64,000 nucleotides of DNA from NCBI RefSeq assembly GCF_036182465.1, contig NZ_CP108081.1, positions 11,780,001-11,844,000 on the forward strand, written 5' to 3'. Below the pieces are notes generated by a model. That model was not told the DNA's origin, did no database searches, and worked only from the letters and a program-made list of their open reading frames with translations. The DNA comes from Streptomyces sp. NBC_00258. GTDB lineage: Bacteria; Actinomycetota; Actinomycetes; Streptomycetales; Streptomycetaceae. The translations under genes were made by a program, and so were the position numbers. Positions 1-9,600 of this stretch are shown in pieces (position 1 is the first letter of the stretch; the number at the start of each line of letters is the position of its first letter).

Positions 1-1479
1 CAGACTCTTGTCGCGAACGAGGATCTTCCTGCCATGGCTGTAGAAGTCGATGCCGTAGTCGGTCGTGTGCAGATACCGCTGGATGCCTACCCAGCCCCAC
101 ACTCGCTGGGGGAGCGGAGTTAGACGATGGCTCTGACACTCGGCGCAGCGCTCAGCATCCAGGGCGCTGTGGTGCCCGCAGACCGCGCAGTCGTGCACGG
201 TGGCCACGGTCACATTGATCGGCAGTCTGGCAGGGACTGGGCCCTCGCGACGCAGAACTGACCGGTTGTCGCCCCAGATGCACGGAAGGCGCGGGCCGAC
301 CTTGCGTCCGTTGATGGTGAGATGCAGACGGTTCTCGCGAATCGGGTAGCTGTAGATGTCTCCGAGCTTGACGCCCAGACGGAGCTGTTCGGCGGCAGAC
401 CAGGGTTCGCGCAACTGGGAGATGGTGATGTGGGTGCCGTGTTCTGACGGCTCTACCTTGGGCTCAGTGCTCACCGGCACCCGCCACTCCGCGCCGCGTA
501 CCAAGGAGCCCAGGTCGATAGTGAGGACGCTCCAGTCTGCTGCCTCAGGGCGGGCGGTGCGCACGGTTATGTGTGATCCCAAACGGCTGGTGGCGACGTT
601 GAAGCCGAGCCCCAGAGTGGGGTAACGGGACGCTTTACCGCTCCAGCCGAGACGCGCCGCTTCAAGAAGCGCCTTGTCATTCATGCCGGGGCCGAGATCA
701 GAGATCGTCACCGTTTCCTGTCCAGGATGGCTGCCGTCGGAGAACTCGATCGACACGGGCAACGGATCGGCTGGGCTGGTTGGGCGGGTGCCATAGGCCG
801 ATGCCTGCGCAGCGACCGCGTTGTCCACGAGCGCCGCGAAGCAGCTCCAGCCAGACATGGGCAGGTCGGATAATGCCCTCAGCAGCTGCGGGGAGGGAAC
901 CACATGCACAACCTGCCGCTGAGGAGCGTGAGGGTTGCGTTCTGCTCTGTCCCACGCCGCGGCCCAGGATGCCTCGGCATCCTCACCGACACCCAGCACA
1001 CGGACGAAGGAGAGCATGATGTCCTTGCGCAGGCGGGTCTTACCGCGCAGGGCCTCGTTCAGTGTGGTCCTGGGCAAGATACCCGGCCCGGCACGCTCCT
1101 GCAGCTTCCGCAGGCTCGGCCTGTCGTGTGCGGCGTGCAAAGCCCACATGGCTTCCCGCAATTGTGCGAAAGTGCTGATCTCCTCTACGCGGACCTGTTC
1201 CGCTGCCGAAGAGCCGGCCGTTCCGACGCTTTGCGCCTGTTGCCACAGTGCACGGGCCTCGTCCAGGCTGGCTCCGCATGCTCGTGCGAACGCTTCCACG
1301 ACCGGCAACGGCGTGCGGCAGCCGTTCGCGGCCCGATGCAGCCGGGAGCTGCTCATGCCCGCTTCTCGCGCCAGTTCCGCATAGGTGAGGCCAGCGAGGT
1401 GGCGCGCCCGGCGAAGCCACCGCGCCACCTCGCCCATCTCTGCGGCACGCACACGGAGCTCCTGCTCGTGACGTCCCAT
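1..1479 (-). CDS. HTH-GHKL ATPase with zinc ribbon (MORC/Hsp90-like), 3' end outside window
   Basis: This partial gene (493 residues visible) starts at ATG 1479 and runs off the left edge with no stop. Residues about 20-75 form an XRE-like helix-turn-helix (LTYAELAREAGMSSSRLHRA), and a second helical DNA-binding-like region covers about 105-170. A GHKL ATPase domain follows: N-box ALVDNAVAA near 217-225, G1 motif DLGPGM at 261-266 and G2 motif GLGFN at 290-294. A zinc ribbon lies near 431-448 (CAVC then CAEC). GHKL proteins of the Hsp90/MORC/MutL type bind ATP and dimerise; the HTH suggests DNA binding or autoregulation. It starts 10 nt after the stop of a small membrane-protein gene, so the two probably form one operon. 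A role in conflict or defence is inferred from the neighbourhood only. Confidence 0.82.
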   Translation of the reverse strand, partial: MGRHEQELRVRAAEMGEVARWLRRARHLAGLTYAELAREAGMSSSRLHRAANGCRTPLPVVEAFARACGASLDEARALWQQAQSVGTAGSSAAEQVRVEEISTFAQLREAMWALHAAHDRPSLRKLQERAGPGILPRTTLNEALRGKTRLRKDIMLSFVRVLGVGEDAEASWAAAWDRAERNPHAPQRQVVHVVPSPQLLRALSDLPMSGWSCFAALVDNAVAAQASAYGTRPTSPADPLPVSIEFSDGSHPGQETVTISDLGPGMNDKALLEAARLGWSGKASRYPTLGLGFNVATSRLGSHITVRTARPEAADWSVLTIDLGSLVRGAEWRVPVSTEPKVEPSEHGTHITISQLREPWSAAEQLRLGVKLGDIYSYPIRENRLHLTINGRKVGPRLPCIWGDNRSVLRREGPVPARLPINVTVATVHDCAVCGHHSALDAERCAECQSHRLTPLPQRVWGWVGIQRYLHTTDYGIDFYSHGRKILVRDKSL

Positions 1480-1489
1480 CAGAATCCCG

Positions 1490-1705
1490 TCAGGCGTGAC
1501 GGCCGTCGGTGCGCCACGCTTGGAGCGCGGCAAGGGTGATGGCTGCCGTCACCTCGACCACGAGAGCCGCCAGCATCTCCTGCCAGGGCAGCGCCGCGCA
1601 GGACAGTGCGACCAGGATGATCAGCACGGCAATAACGACCGTGCCTCCCCGGGCCGGCTCAGGCTCGGGCCGACCGGCCCCAACACAGGAAAGAGTTCCG
1701 CTCAT
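1490..1705 (-). CDS. Small membrane protein with two predicted TM helices
   Basis: This 71-residue protein has a polar N-terminus and two hydrophobic segments at about 22-40 and 43-63, joined by a PWQEM turn, and ends in a basic tail. I do not recognise a family. It ends 10 nt before the start of the HTH-GHKL gene on the same strand, so it probably leads that operon. ATG 1705 was chosen because the protein becomes coherent there, whereas the longer open frame upstream has unstructured composition. The ribosome site is weak. Being a membrane partner of the ATPase is inference from position. Confidence 0.5.
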   Translation of the reverse strand: MSGTLSCVGAGRPEPEPARGGTVVIAVLIILVALSCAALPWQEMLAALVVEVTAAITLAALQAWRTDGRHA

Positions 1706-2227
1706 AACTGTCAACACACCCTTTGCGCTTTGGACTTGAGTGCTCCACGCGCCAGCGGGTTTGGGGCCTGCTCGGCGCAGCACGTTCCTTGGATGATGCC
1801 GCATCCGGCGGACGCACGCCCAACCGGAATCCTGCCGTCCCGGGTTTGTCCCAACACTGTCCCGATCATGAACGATATGCCGTTGATGCTGGTCAGAGCA
1901 TGCTGAGAGACGCTGGGACAGCATGCTGCTGAGGGATGTTGCAGCCCCGTCCGGACTTCGAGTTGCGTGCCCGACGCACATCGGCGAGCCTGTTCAGCAG
2001 GATCCTGCGCTTTGGAAATGACACAGGGACCGTGGCCCGGGACGCATTTGGGGTGTGACCCGGCCAACTGGGCTGAATCTCCGGGCCACACCGCTCGGAG
2101 ACCAGCTCACCCCGTTTGCTGTTCGCCTTGGGCGGCACGTGGGCCGTGCCCACGTCAGCGATACGCGTATGCCCCGGCCAGGCAAGAACGGCCCTCCTAG
2201 CGAAGCACCATGTGCGGCCCCCCCGCC
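1706..2227. other. Non-coding gap of about 520 bp
   Basis: This stretch lies between the small membrane-protein gene and the 3' end of the UvrD-like gene. Open frames here are short, overlap on both strands and show no recognisable domain or convincing ribosome site. The promoter of the leftward small-protein/GHKL operon should lie near 1710-1850. Confidence 0.4.
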
Positions 2228-3958
2228 CTAGCGGTTGGGAGTCAGCGGCAGACCGTCCTCGGGCCTTACGAAGACGACCATGTGGCGTGCGCGGGTGATG
2301 GCGACGCGGAGCAGGCGGCGATTGCCGCGGATGCGTTCAGCGTCCCATTCCGGGTCCAGTAGGCGGCTGTGGTAGGCGCCCTCGGCGATGACCACGCCGT
2401 CGAATTCCTTCCCCTTGGAGCGGTGCATACTCATCAGACTGACGGCGGCTGTGTTCTGTTCGGGCACGGCCAGTTGGTCGTTGGCCAGGGCGCGGCGTAT
2501 AGCGGCGGCTGCATCCGTGTAGGCGGCTGCTCCGTCCCAGGCTTGGGTGAGGGTGAGAGCCAGTCGGTCAGTGGCGTTCAGCATCCGTAGCATCCGCACT
2601 TGCTTGAACAGTTCCACGAGTTCGGCGGACCCCTGCAGGCGGGTTCGGGTGTCCTGCCAGTCGGCAACCGGCCGGCCGACCAGCTTCAGGCCGGCGTCGT
2701 AGGCGGCCAGAAGGGACTGGGCTGTCTTGGCACGCGGTGGTTTGCCTTCGGTGAGCGCGGTGATGGCCCGCTCGATGGTCTGGATCTTGCTGCGCGCGCC
2801 GGTGGTGCCACGCGTGAACTTGGTGCGGTAGAAGTCGGCCACGGCGCGAAGGGTTTTGGTGAGCGCTTCGAGGCGGGGCAGGGCGGGCCACTCCAGCATC
2901 GAGGCCACGACGAATCCGGCTGCGGCGGACAGCTCGGGGTCCCAGTGCAGGTCGTGATCGACGGGCGGCAGCACACCGCGGGCTGTCACGTTCTCCACGC
3001 TGATCTTCTCGGAGATGCGTCCAACGAGGCTGTTGGTGGTGGCCAGGACCGCGAGCGTGGGGTCACGCTTGAGCTCGGCCCGTAGATGACTCCGCAAGGC
3101 GATCACCGCCTGGTGAGTGCGGATCTCGACGGGAATGGCTCCCCGCTGCTGAGCGTAGGTAAGGGCTTTGACGCTGTCCGGGACGGGGGAGGGGGTATTG
3201 CGCAGGACGGCGTTGGCGTAGCCGAGCAGCCCGCCTTCCGGGCTGCGGTGGTTGTCTTTTGACAGGTCGAAGCGGACCGGTTGCAGATGGGCGATGGCGT
3301 GTGCGATGCGTTCCTCGTCGACGCCGGGCAGGTGGCCGAAGATGCGCTGGTCGGGGTCGGCCAGGCAGATCACGGTGGAAGCCTGGCTGAGCGACTTGAC
3401 GGCCCGCCACTGGTCGATGTTGGTGTCCTGGAACTCATCCACGATGATCAGCGGGTAGATGCCGCAGTACAGGGAGCGCACCGCGGTACTGCCTTCCAGC
3501 AGGTTGGCGGCGGTGTCGGCAAGTCGGTCGAAGACGTACCGCCCCTCCTCGGTAGCCATCCGCCGGCACTCTGCTGGCCAGGCGTCCTTGTCTCCGCCGA
3601 AGTCGGCGCGCAACTCCCGCTCCCGGTCGGGGGTGATGAACGACGACGGCCGCCCGGTCAGCAGTCGGCCGTGGCTGCGCACGAGCTCGAGGAAGAAGGC
3701 GTGGAAGGTGCGCACCTCCAGCCTGGCACGTGCGGACCGGTTGTACAGTCCGCTCATCCGGTCGTTGATCTGCCGCACCGCCGCGCGGGAGAAGCTCAGG
3801 AACAGCACTCGCTGTTCGTCCTGCAGAAGCTCCTGGGCCTTGAGGGCTTTCAGCAGAGCGATCGTGGTCTTGCCGCAGCCGGGCCCACCTTCGATCAGTG
3901 CATGCCCGGTGCTGGCCAGGATTGCCTGGCGGGTGTCGTCAAGTTCCATCGGCCGCAT
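2228..3958 (-). CDS. UvrD/Rep-type helicase, GajB-like
   Basis: This superfamily 1 helicase has about 576 residues. Walker A is GGPGCGKT near 24-31, the DExx box is IIVDEFQDTN near 171-180, and motif VI near the C-terminus reads VAITRARHMVVFV. It is shorter than chromosomal UvrD/PcrA and has reduced 2B-type insertions, as in small UvrD-like proteins paired with OLD nucleases. The start overlaps the 3' end of the upstream nuclease gene by 20 nt from ATG 3958, or 11 nt from ATG 3949, indicating translational coupling. OLD nuclease plus UvrD-like helicase is the Gabija (GajAB) or class 2 OLD arrangement. Anti-phage function is inferred from that pairing. Confidence 0.85.
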   Translation of the reverse strand: MRPMELDDTRQAILASTGHALIEGGPGCGKTTIALLKALKAQELLQDEQRVLFLSFSRAAVRQINDRMSGLYNRSARARLEVRTFHAFFLELVRSHGRLLTGRPSSFITPDRERELRADFGGDKDAWPAECRRMATEEGRYVFDRLADTAANLLEGSTAVRSLYCGIYPLIIVDEFQDTNIDQWRAVKSLSQASTVICLADPDQRIFGHLPGVDEERIAHAIAHLQPVRFDLSKDNHRSPEGGLLGYANAVLRNTPSPVPDSVKALTYAQQRGAIPVEIRTHQAVIALRSHLRAELKRDPTLAVLATTNSLVGRISEKISVENVTARGVLPPVDHDLHWDPELSAAAGFVVASMLEWPALPRLEALTKTLRAVADFYRTKFTRGTTGARSKIQTIERAITALTEGKPPRAKTAQSLLAAYDAGLKLVGRPVADWQDTRTRLQGSAELVELFKQVRMLRMLNATDRLALTLTQAWDGAAAYTDAAAAIRRALANDQLAVPEQNTAAVSLMSMHRSKGKEFDGVVIAEGAYHSRLLDPEWDAERIRGNRRLLRVAITRARHMVVFVRPEDGLPLTPNR

Positions 3959-5801
3959 CGCCGTCGGCGTCTGGCGCCGGGGGCGTGGTGTCGGTCTCTG
4001 CCACCGGTCGCAGGTCGCGGTCGATCTGCAGAAGGAAGCCAGCAATCGAGGCCGGCAGGTCGGCCAGGCCGCTGCACTCGGCGACGAGGGCGGCGCCGTA
4101 GCCGTCTCCCTTGCGGGCTTTGAGGACCTGCCGAGCCAGTGTGCGAACCGCGGCGTCGTCCATGTCTTCGTGCAGAAGCCCGCACTTCACCGGGTAGTCC
4201 GTCCGGCCCGCGGCCGAGCTGAGGAAGCGCCGCTGCACCGTGGGCGGGATCTCCGAGGTGAGTAGGTCCTCGATCCCGTTATGAGCGATCACGGTGTAGC
4301 GGGTGAAGTCGGCCGTCTTCGCCTCGACTTCGGGGGAGAAGGGCCGCACCGGAGTGTCGTGGATGCCATACACCGGCTTGCCCAGGCTCTTGAAGACCGG
4401 AGCGAACAGCGGCACCGAAGCATCGCCCTGCGCGTCGAAGACCGTGACGCCAGCGAGGTCGGGGTGCAGATAGTCCACAGCAGGATCCTGCTCCAGGACA
4501 TCGGCGACCGCGGGGACCAGGTCGGCCTCCGTGGCGCCCTCCACCACCAGCACCGCACGGGCCAGCACCGCTTCGGCGAACTGGCGGCGGTTGTCCCGGT
4601 ACCGCTTGGCCTTGAAGTCCGTCGGCAGCACCACCGGCGAACTGCTCAGCTCACCCGTCTCGTTCCGTCCCAGCACCACGATGTTGCCGGGGTCGAACTT
4701 CTCGATGACATACGGCGAGTGCGAGGTGACGATCGCTTGCCCCATGCGCTGGATGACGAAGTCGACCAGGCGGCGCTGTGCATGCGGCGGAAGCGCAATC
4801 TCCGGCTCCTCCATTGCAAAGATCACCGAGTGATCGCCCTTGAGCTCGGCGATGTAGGTCAACAGGGCGAACACAAGCAGGTTCAGGGTGCCGGTACTCA
4901 GCCGGTTGAAGGGCACGCCGTGCGTGCCGGGCTGGGTGGCAATGAACAGGCGCAGTACCTCCCGCAGGTGCTCTCGGGTGCGCTCGGAGACCTGCAGATC
5001 CACCGGGTCAGGCTGCGCGGACAGGCTCACGAAGCGGTCCACCCGCTCGGCCACCTCGCCGCGAATCTTGGCGAAGCCCGAATCCTCACCCGCGATCACG
5101 ACCGCGGCAAGATCGGTCAGGGCCTTCTCCCACAGCGGTCCGGCCCGTTCGGCCTCCAGCCGCACGATGGTGTCCAGCAGTGACCCCCGCTGGAAGGTCA
5201 GCGCCCTGCTCCCGGTCCGGTTGGGCCGCAGATACAAAAACCCGCAGTGACGCTTGTCCTCACGGGTGAAAGGGCGCAGGCCCGCGCCGAGTTCGGTGCT
5301 CTCCTCGGTGAGGTCATCCGGCACGCTTTCGGGGTGGGCGAAGTAGGTGCCGCCGAAGAAGTCGTCTTCCTGCGGGTCGAACCGGCCCAGGAATACCACC
5401 GGCAGGCACCATTCGCCGGCGTCCGCCTTTTCCATCGCGCCCGGCTCCAGATCGGCGAAGTCATCCCGCTGGGCCGACCACCGCCGCAGGTGAGGTCCGA
5501 AGCGGCGCTCGGCCTCCGGCGACAGGCCGGTCAGCACGGCCTCCAGCCGGATCTCGGGCAGTTCACCATCCACCGGCTGGTAGCGGGTGCCGTAGAAGTC
5601 GTACTCGTCGACCACCGGGCGGCGGAACATCCGCTCCGGTCCCAGGATGAGCTCCAGTGCCTCACAGACGGTGGATTTGCCGATGCTGTTGGAGCCGACC
5701 AGCAGCGAGTGGCCGCTCAGCACAACGGTGCCGTGGCTGATGCCGCGGAAATGCTGCAGTGTCAGCCGTCGTACCTTCACCGTTGCTGCCCTCTCAGCCA
5801 T
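3939..5801 (-). CDS. OLD-family ATPase/TOPRIM nuclease, GajA-like
   Basis: This 620-residue protein has an N-terminal SMC/RecF-like ABC ATPase: RRLTLQHFRG at 11-20, Walker A VGSNSIGKS at 35-43, Walker B with EEPE near 331-334 and an H-loop TSHS at 359-362. A C-terminal TOPRIM domain has VVEGATE near 419-425 and DAQGD near 456-460, the acidic residues that bind catalytic metal. It is the first gene of a two-gene minus-strand operon with the UvrD-like helicase, which defines a class 2 OLD/Gabija-type system. In the studied Gabija system GajA is a DNA nuclease regulated by nucleotides; the same role here is inferred from family. Nothing appears truncated. Confidence 0.87.
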   Translation of the reverse strand: MAERAATVKVRRLTLQHFRGISHGTVVLSGHSLLVGSNSIGKSTVCEALELILGPERMFRRPVVDEYDFYGTRYQPVDGELPEIRLEAVLTGLSPEAERRFGPHLRRWSAQRDDFADLEPGAMEKADAGEWCLPVVFLGRFDPQEDDFFGGTYFAHPESVPDDLTEESTELGAGLRPFTREDKRHCGFLYLRPNRTGSRALTFQRGSLLDTIVRLEAERAGPLWEKALTDLAAVVIAGEDSGFAKIRGEVAERVDRFVSLSAQPDPVDLQVSERTREHLREVLRLFIATQPGTHGVPFNRLSTGTLNLLVFALLTYIAELKGDHSVIFAMEEPEIALPPHAQRRLVDFVIQRMGQAIVTSHSPYVIEKFDPGNIVVLGRNETGELSSSPVVLPTDFKAKRYRDNRRQFAEAVLARAVLVVEGATEADLVPAVADVLEQDPAVDYLHPDLAGVTVFDAQGDASVPLFAPVFKSLGKPVYGIHDTPVRPFSPEVEAKTADFTRYTVIAHNGIEDLLTSEIPPTVQRRFLSSAAGRTDYPVKCGLLHEDMDDAAVRTLARQVLKARKGDGYGAALVAECSGLADLPASIAGFLLQIDRDLRPVAETDTTPPAPDADGDAADGT

Positions 5802-6664
5802 CTCACCTCAGACCGCAGCCGCCGCGGGAGCGCTCCGTCGCACGGATGGGAGAGGCAACTGCCCAGCCGGGAGAAGGACTTGCCAGCCAGGCTGAAGTCA
5901 CTGATGCGATTGTAGCTTTTCTGATGGTCTTGCTGTTTCAGGGGGAAACATGGCGCTGTGCCCGCCAGGATGGCTGTGACGTTGTTCAACGGCCCCTCGA
6001 TATTGGCCACTTGGCCCCGGGAGGTCGCAGATCACTGCGTGACGTTCCGAAGCGGCCCCACCGCCATCCACCTGCAGGTAGGGGCCACGAGGCGGGGCCT
6101 CCGGCAGACCGTCATCGAACGTCTGTCGGCGCCAGCGATGGCCAAATTCGGTGGGGCCGGTTGTCGGCGTCGAAGCCACGCCAGAATGTCCTTCGCCGCT
6201 TCGGCGTCGGGACGCTCGATCCTGGGTTTCACGTCGAGGCGTCCGGAGTGCAGGATCGCGGGGTCGCATTCCACAAATCCCTCTCAGACCAGTTCGAGTG
6301 GATGCCCCCGGTGCACTCGCCAGCGCACCGGCTCCGGCCGAATGAGCCCGGGAGGAACCGCGCCATACGGCAGGCCCTGTGACGGTGTGTGAGGCAGCCG
6401 GTGCCGCTGCGGCTGATGAGCCGCTGCGCGTTCCGTGGATTGTCTGGCGGTCAGGGAAGGTTGAGGGGAGCTCGATCGCAGCGCTGACCGTGTGGTTTGT
6501 GTTGCTCTTGCGCGGCTTCCAATCGATCGGCGTCCTCGGTTCTATCCCGAGTGTGGGCCTGTGACTGGCCATTCCCGGGTCGGTGCTGCAGTTCGTCGGA
6601 CGCTGCCGGTCACGCTCGGTACCTTTCTGGGTACGACTAGTTGCATCGGGGAGGGGGTCCCGTA
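5802..6664. other. Divergent intergenic region, about 860 bp
   Basis: This region separates the leftward Gabija-like operon from the rightward NB-ARC/WD40 gene and must hold both promoters. The only small frame with a plausible ribosome site is the 80-codon minus-strand frame at 6032-6274, listed separately. A longer minus-strand frame across most of the gap has low-complexity composition and no motifs. No repeats or IS ends were seen. Confidence 0.35.
6032..6274 (-). CDS. Possible small protein, unknown
   Basis: An 80-codon frame with GAGAGGG about 9 nt before its ATG. The first half has balanced composition (DAEAAKDILAWLRRR) and the second half is arginine-rich. No family is recognised. 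It could be a real small gene, a gene fragment or chance coding in GC-rich DNA. Confidence 0.22.
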   Translation of the reverse strand: MECDPAILHSGRLDVKPRIERPDAEAAKDILAWLRRRQPAPPNLAIAGADRRSMTVCRRPRLVAPTCRWMAVGPLRNVTQ

Positions 6665-9600
6665 ATGCCACGTCGAAGGTCTAGCGGGGTGGGGCAGAGG
6701 CTCTCCAGGCAGGGGACCGTTACTGGGGCTTCGACGCTACTGGCGTTCGCGGCGGGTGCGCTGGCCAACCTGGCGACGTCACAGTGGACTTGGACGGTTG
6801 GGGCCGCACTCTTCGTGCTGGTCGCAGTGTGGGTCGCTTTCGAAGTCTGGCGCGTGGACCACGAGGCTGATGCAACCGGGCGGGGAGGACCGAACGGGAA
6901 TGGTTCCAGGACGTCCGAGGAGCTCCGACGGCCGTGGATGGCGCCGCCGTTGGAGCGGATGGTGGAACGTCCCGAACTGGCCGCTCGTTTGATGGCCGCG
7001 CTGTCGGCAGCCGGGGCCACCGAGGTGGGAATGACCACCGGGCTGCGAGGAGCCGGCGGGTTCGGCAAGACGACGCTGGCGGCCTGGGCGTGTCACCAGA
7101 CTCAGCTGCGCGAGCGCTATCCGGGCGGTCTTCTATGGGCCACCCTTGGCCAGGAGATCCGTGGTGCGGATCTGGCTGAGCGGATCAATGACCTGGCCTG
7201 TGTACTGAGTGGACGGCGGCCTACGCTGTCAGATCCGGACGCCGCCGGAACCGAGCTGGGACGGCTGCTCGACGAGCGCGCGGAATCGGTGCTGCTCGTT
7301 GTCGACGACGTATGGGAAGAGTCGCAGCTTCGGCCTTTCGGGTTCGGCGGCCGGGACTGCACGCGGCTCATCACCACCCGTATTCCCGACCTGCTTCCCG
7401 CCAGTAGTCGTCACCTCGTCGTGGACGCCATGTCCGCTGACCAGGCCCGGCTCCTGCTCACCGGCGGCGTTGCGGGGCTTCCCGCAGAGATCACGGAAGG
7501 GCTGAGCAAGGCGGCCGGACGATGGCCGGTGCTGCTCAACCTGATCAACGGCACACTGCGCCGGCGCATTGAGCGGGGCCAATCGGCGCAGGAAGCCGCC
7601 GAGCAGGTCATGCGGACGCTGCTGGCTGACGGCCCCGGCGCTTTCGATCCTGCGCGTCCGGCCGACCGGAGCCGGGCTGTGGCGGCTACTGTCGAGGCCA
7701 GTCTGACTCTGCTCGCGTCGGCCGACCAGATCCGTTGTCTGGACCTGGCTGTGTTCCCCGAGGACGTGGACATCCCACAGGACATTCTCGGGCTGCTGTG
7801 GCCTGGCGTGCGGGTGGACGCGCTGTGCGAGGAACTGGCCGGGCTGGGGCTGGTAGCCGACTACCGACTCGACGCGCCGGGACCCAGGCTAGTGCTGCAC
7901 GACGTGATCCGAGCCTACCTGCGCACCCGCCAGGGACCCGACGCGCGCACCGAGACGCACCGGCGGCTGACCGCCGCCTCGGCTGCGCTGTTGGCACGAC
8001 ACGACGGAGTGCCGAGGCCGTGGTGGACCATGCCCGCCGACTCCAACTATCTGTGGCGCTACCTGCCATACCATCTGGCCGCGGCCGATCAACACGAGGA
8101 GCTGGCCACCCTCGTGTGCGATCTGCGCTGGGTCGAGGCTAAGACGCGTCGCCTCGGTTCCGTGGTGGGCGTCATCGCCGATCTGGAGCTGTCAGACACT
8201 CTCACCGCCAGAAACCTGCGGCGGGTCCTTCAGTCCGCCGCCCATCTGCTCGGCCCGATTGACCCGCCCGAAGCACTGGGCGCGACGCTGGCCGCCCAAC
8301 TGCACGGCGAACCCGGCCTTGAAGCCGAACTCCACGCCTACCGACAGACCCTGCCGCGCCCCCGGGTGGAGCCAACATGGCCCCTGCCCGACAGGCCTGA
8401 CCCAGCCCGCCCCCACCCGACCGGCCACAAGGGCGCCGTCACGAGCTGTGCTTTCTCTCCCGACGGGAGCCTGCTGGCCACTACTAGCAACGACCACACC
8501 GCACGTCTGTGGCGGGTCGCCGACGGCACCGAACAGACGGTGCTGTCCGGGCACACCGAAGGTGTGTGGGACTGCGCCTTCTCTCCTAGCGGCGCTGTGC
8601 TCGCCACTACCGGCATCGACCACACCGTCCGGCTGTGGCGGGTCGCCGACGGGACCGAACTCGCGGTACTGATCGGTCACACCGACTGGGTGACGAGCTG
8701 CGCCTTCTCATCGGACGGCAGCCTGCTCGCCACCAGCAGCGAGGACGGCACCGCACGCATGTGGCGGGTCGCCGACGGCACCGTCGACGCCGTGCTGACC
8801 GGCCACGGCAAGGGCGTTACCAGCTGTGCTTTCTCTCCCGACGGGACCCTGCTGGCCACCAGCAGCCACGACCACACCGCACGCATGTGGCGGGTCGCCG
8901 ACGGTACCGAACAGAGAGTCCTGTCCGGGCACACCCACACGGTGGACAGCTGCGCCTTCTCACCGGACGGCACGCTGCTCGCCACCTCGAGCCACGACGA
9001 CACCGCCCGGCTGTGGCGGATCGCTGACGGCACCGAACGGACCGTGCTGACCGGCCATTCCTCCATGTACAAATGCGTCTTCTCGCCGGACGGCACCCTG
9101 CTGGCCACCGCCAGCGCGGCCGACGGCATCCGCCTGTGGGCGGTCGCCGACGGCACCGAGAAGGCGCGACTCAGCGGGCACAGCGGCTGGATCCGCGGCT
9201 GCGCATTTTCCCCGGACGGCACGCTGCTCGCAACGACCAGCAACGATCAGACGACCCGCCTGTGGCGGGTCACCGACGGCACCGAACACACGGTCCTGAC
9301 CGGCCACATCCGGGTGTACCGCTGCGCGTTCTCGCCGGACGGTACCCTGCTGGCCATCACCAGCGACGATCGCACAGCGCTGCTGAAGGAGATCCCTGGC
9401 GGCGCTGAACGGGGCGTGCTCACCGGCCACATGGGGCGCGCCTACAGCTGTGTCTTCTCCCCCGACAGCACGCTGCTCGCCACCACGAGCAACGACCGGA
9501 CGGCACGGCTGTGGCGGATCACCGATGGCACTGAACACGCCGTACTCACCGGCCACACCTACTGGGTGACCGGCTGTTCCTTCTCCCCGGACGGCACGCT

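Noticed and set aside
5898..6671. 257-codon minus-strand frame between the Gabija-like operon and STAND gene
   Set aside because: Low-complexity Ser/Arg/Thr-rich sequence covering both expected promoters, with no motif.
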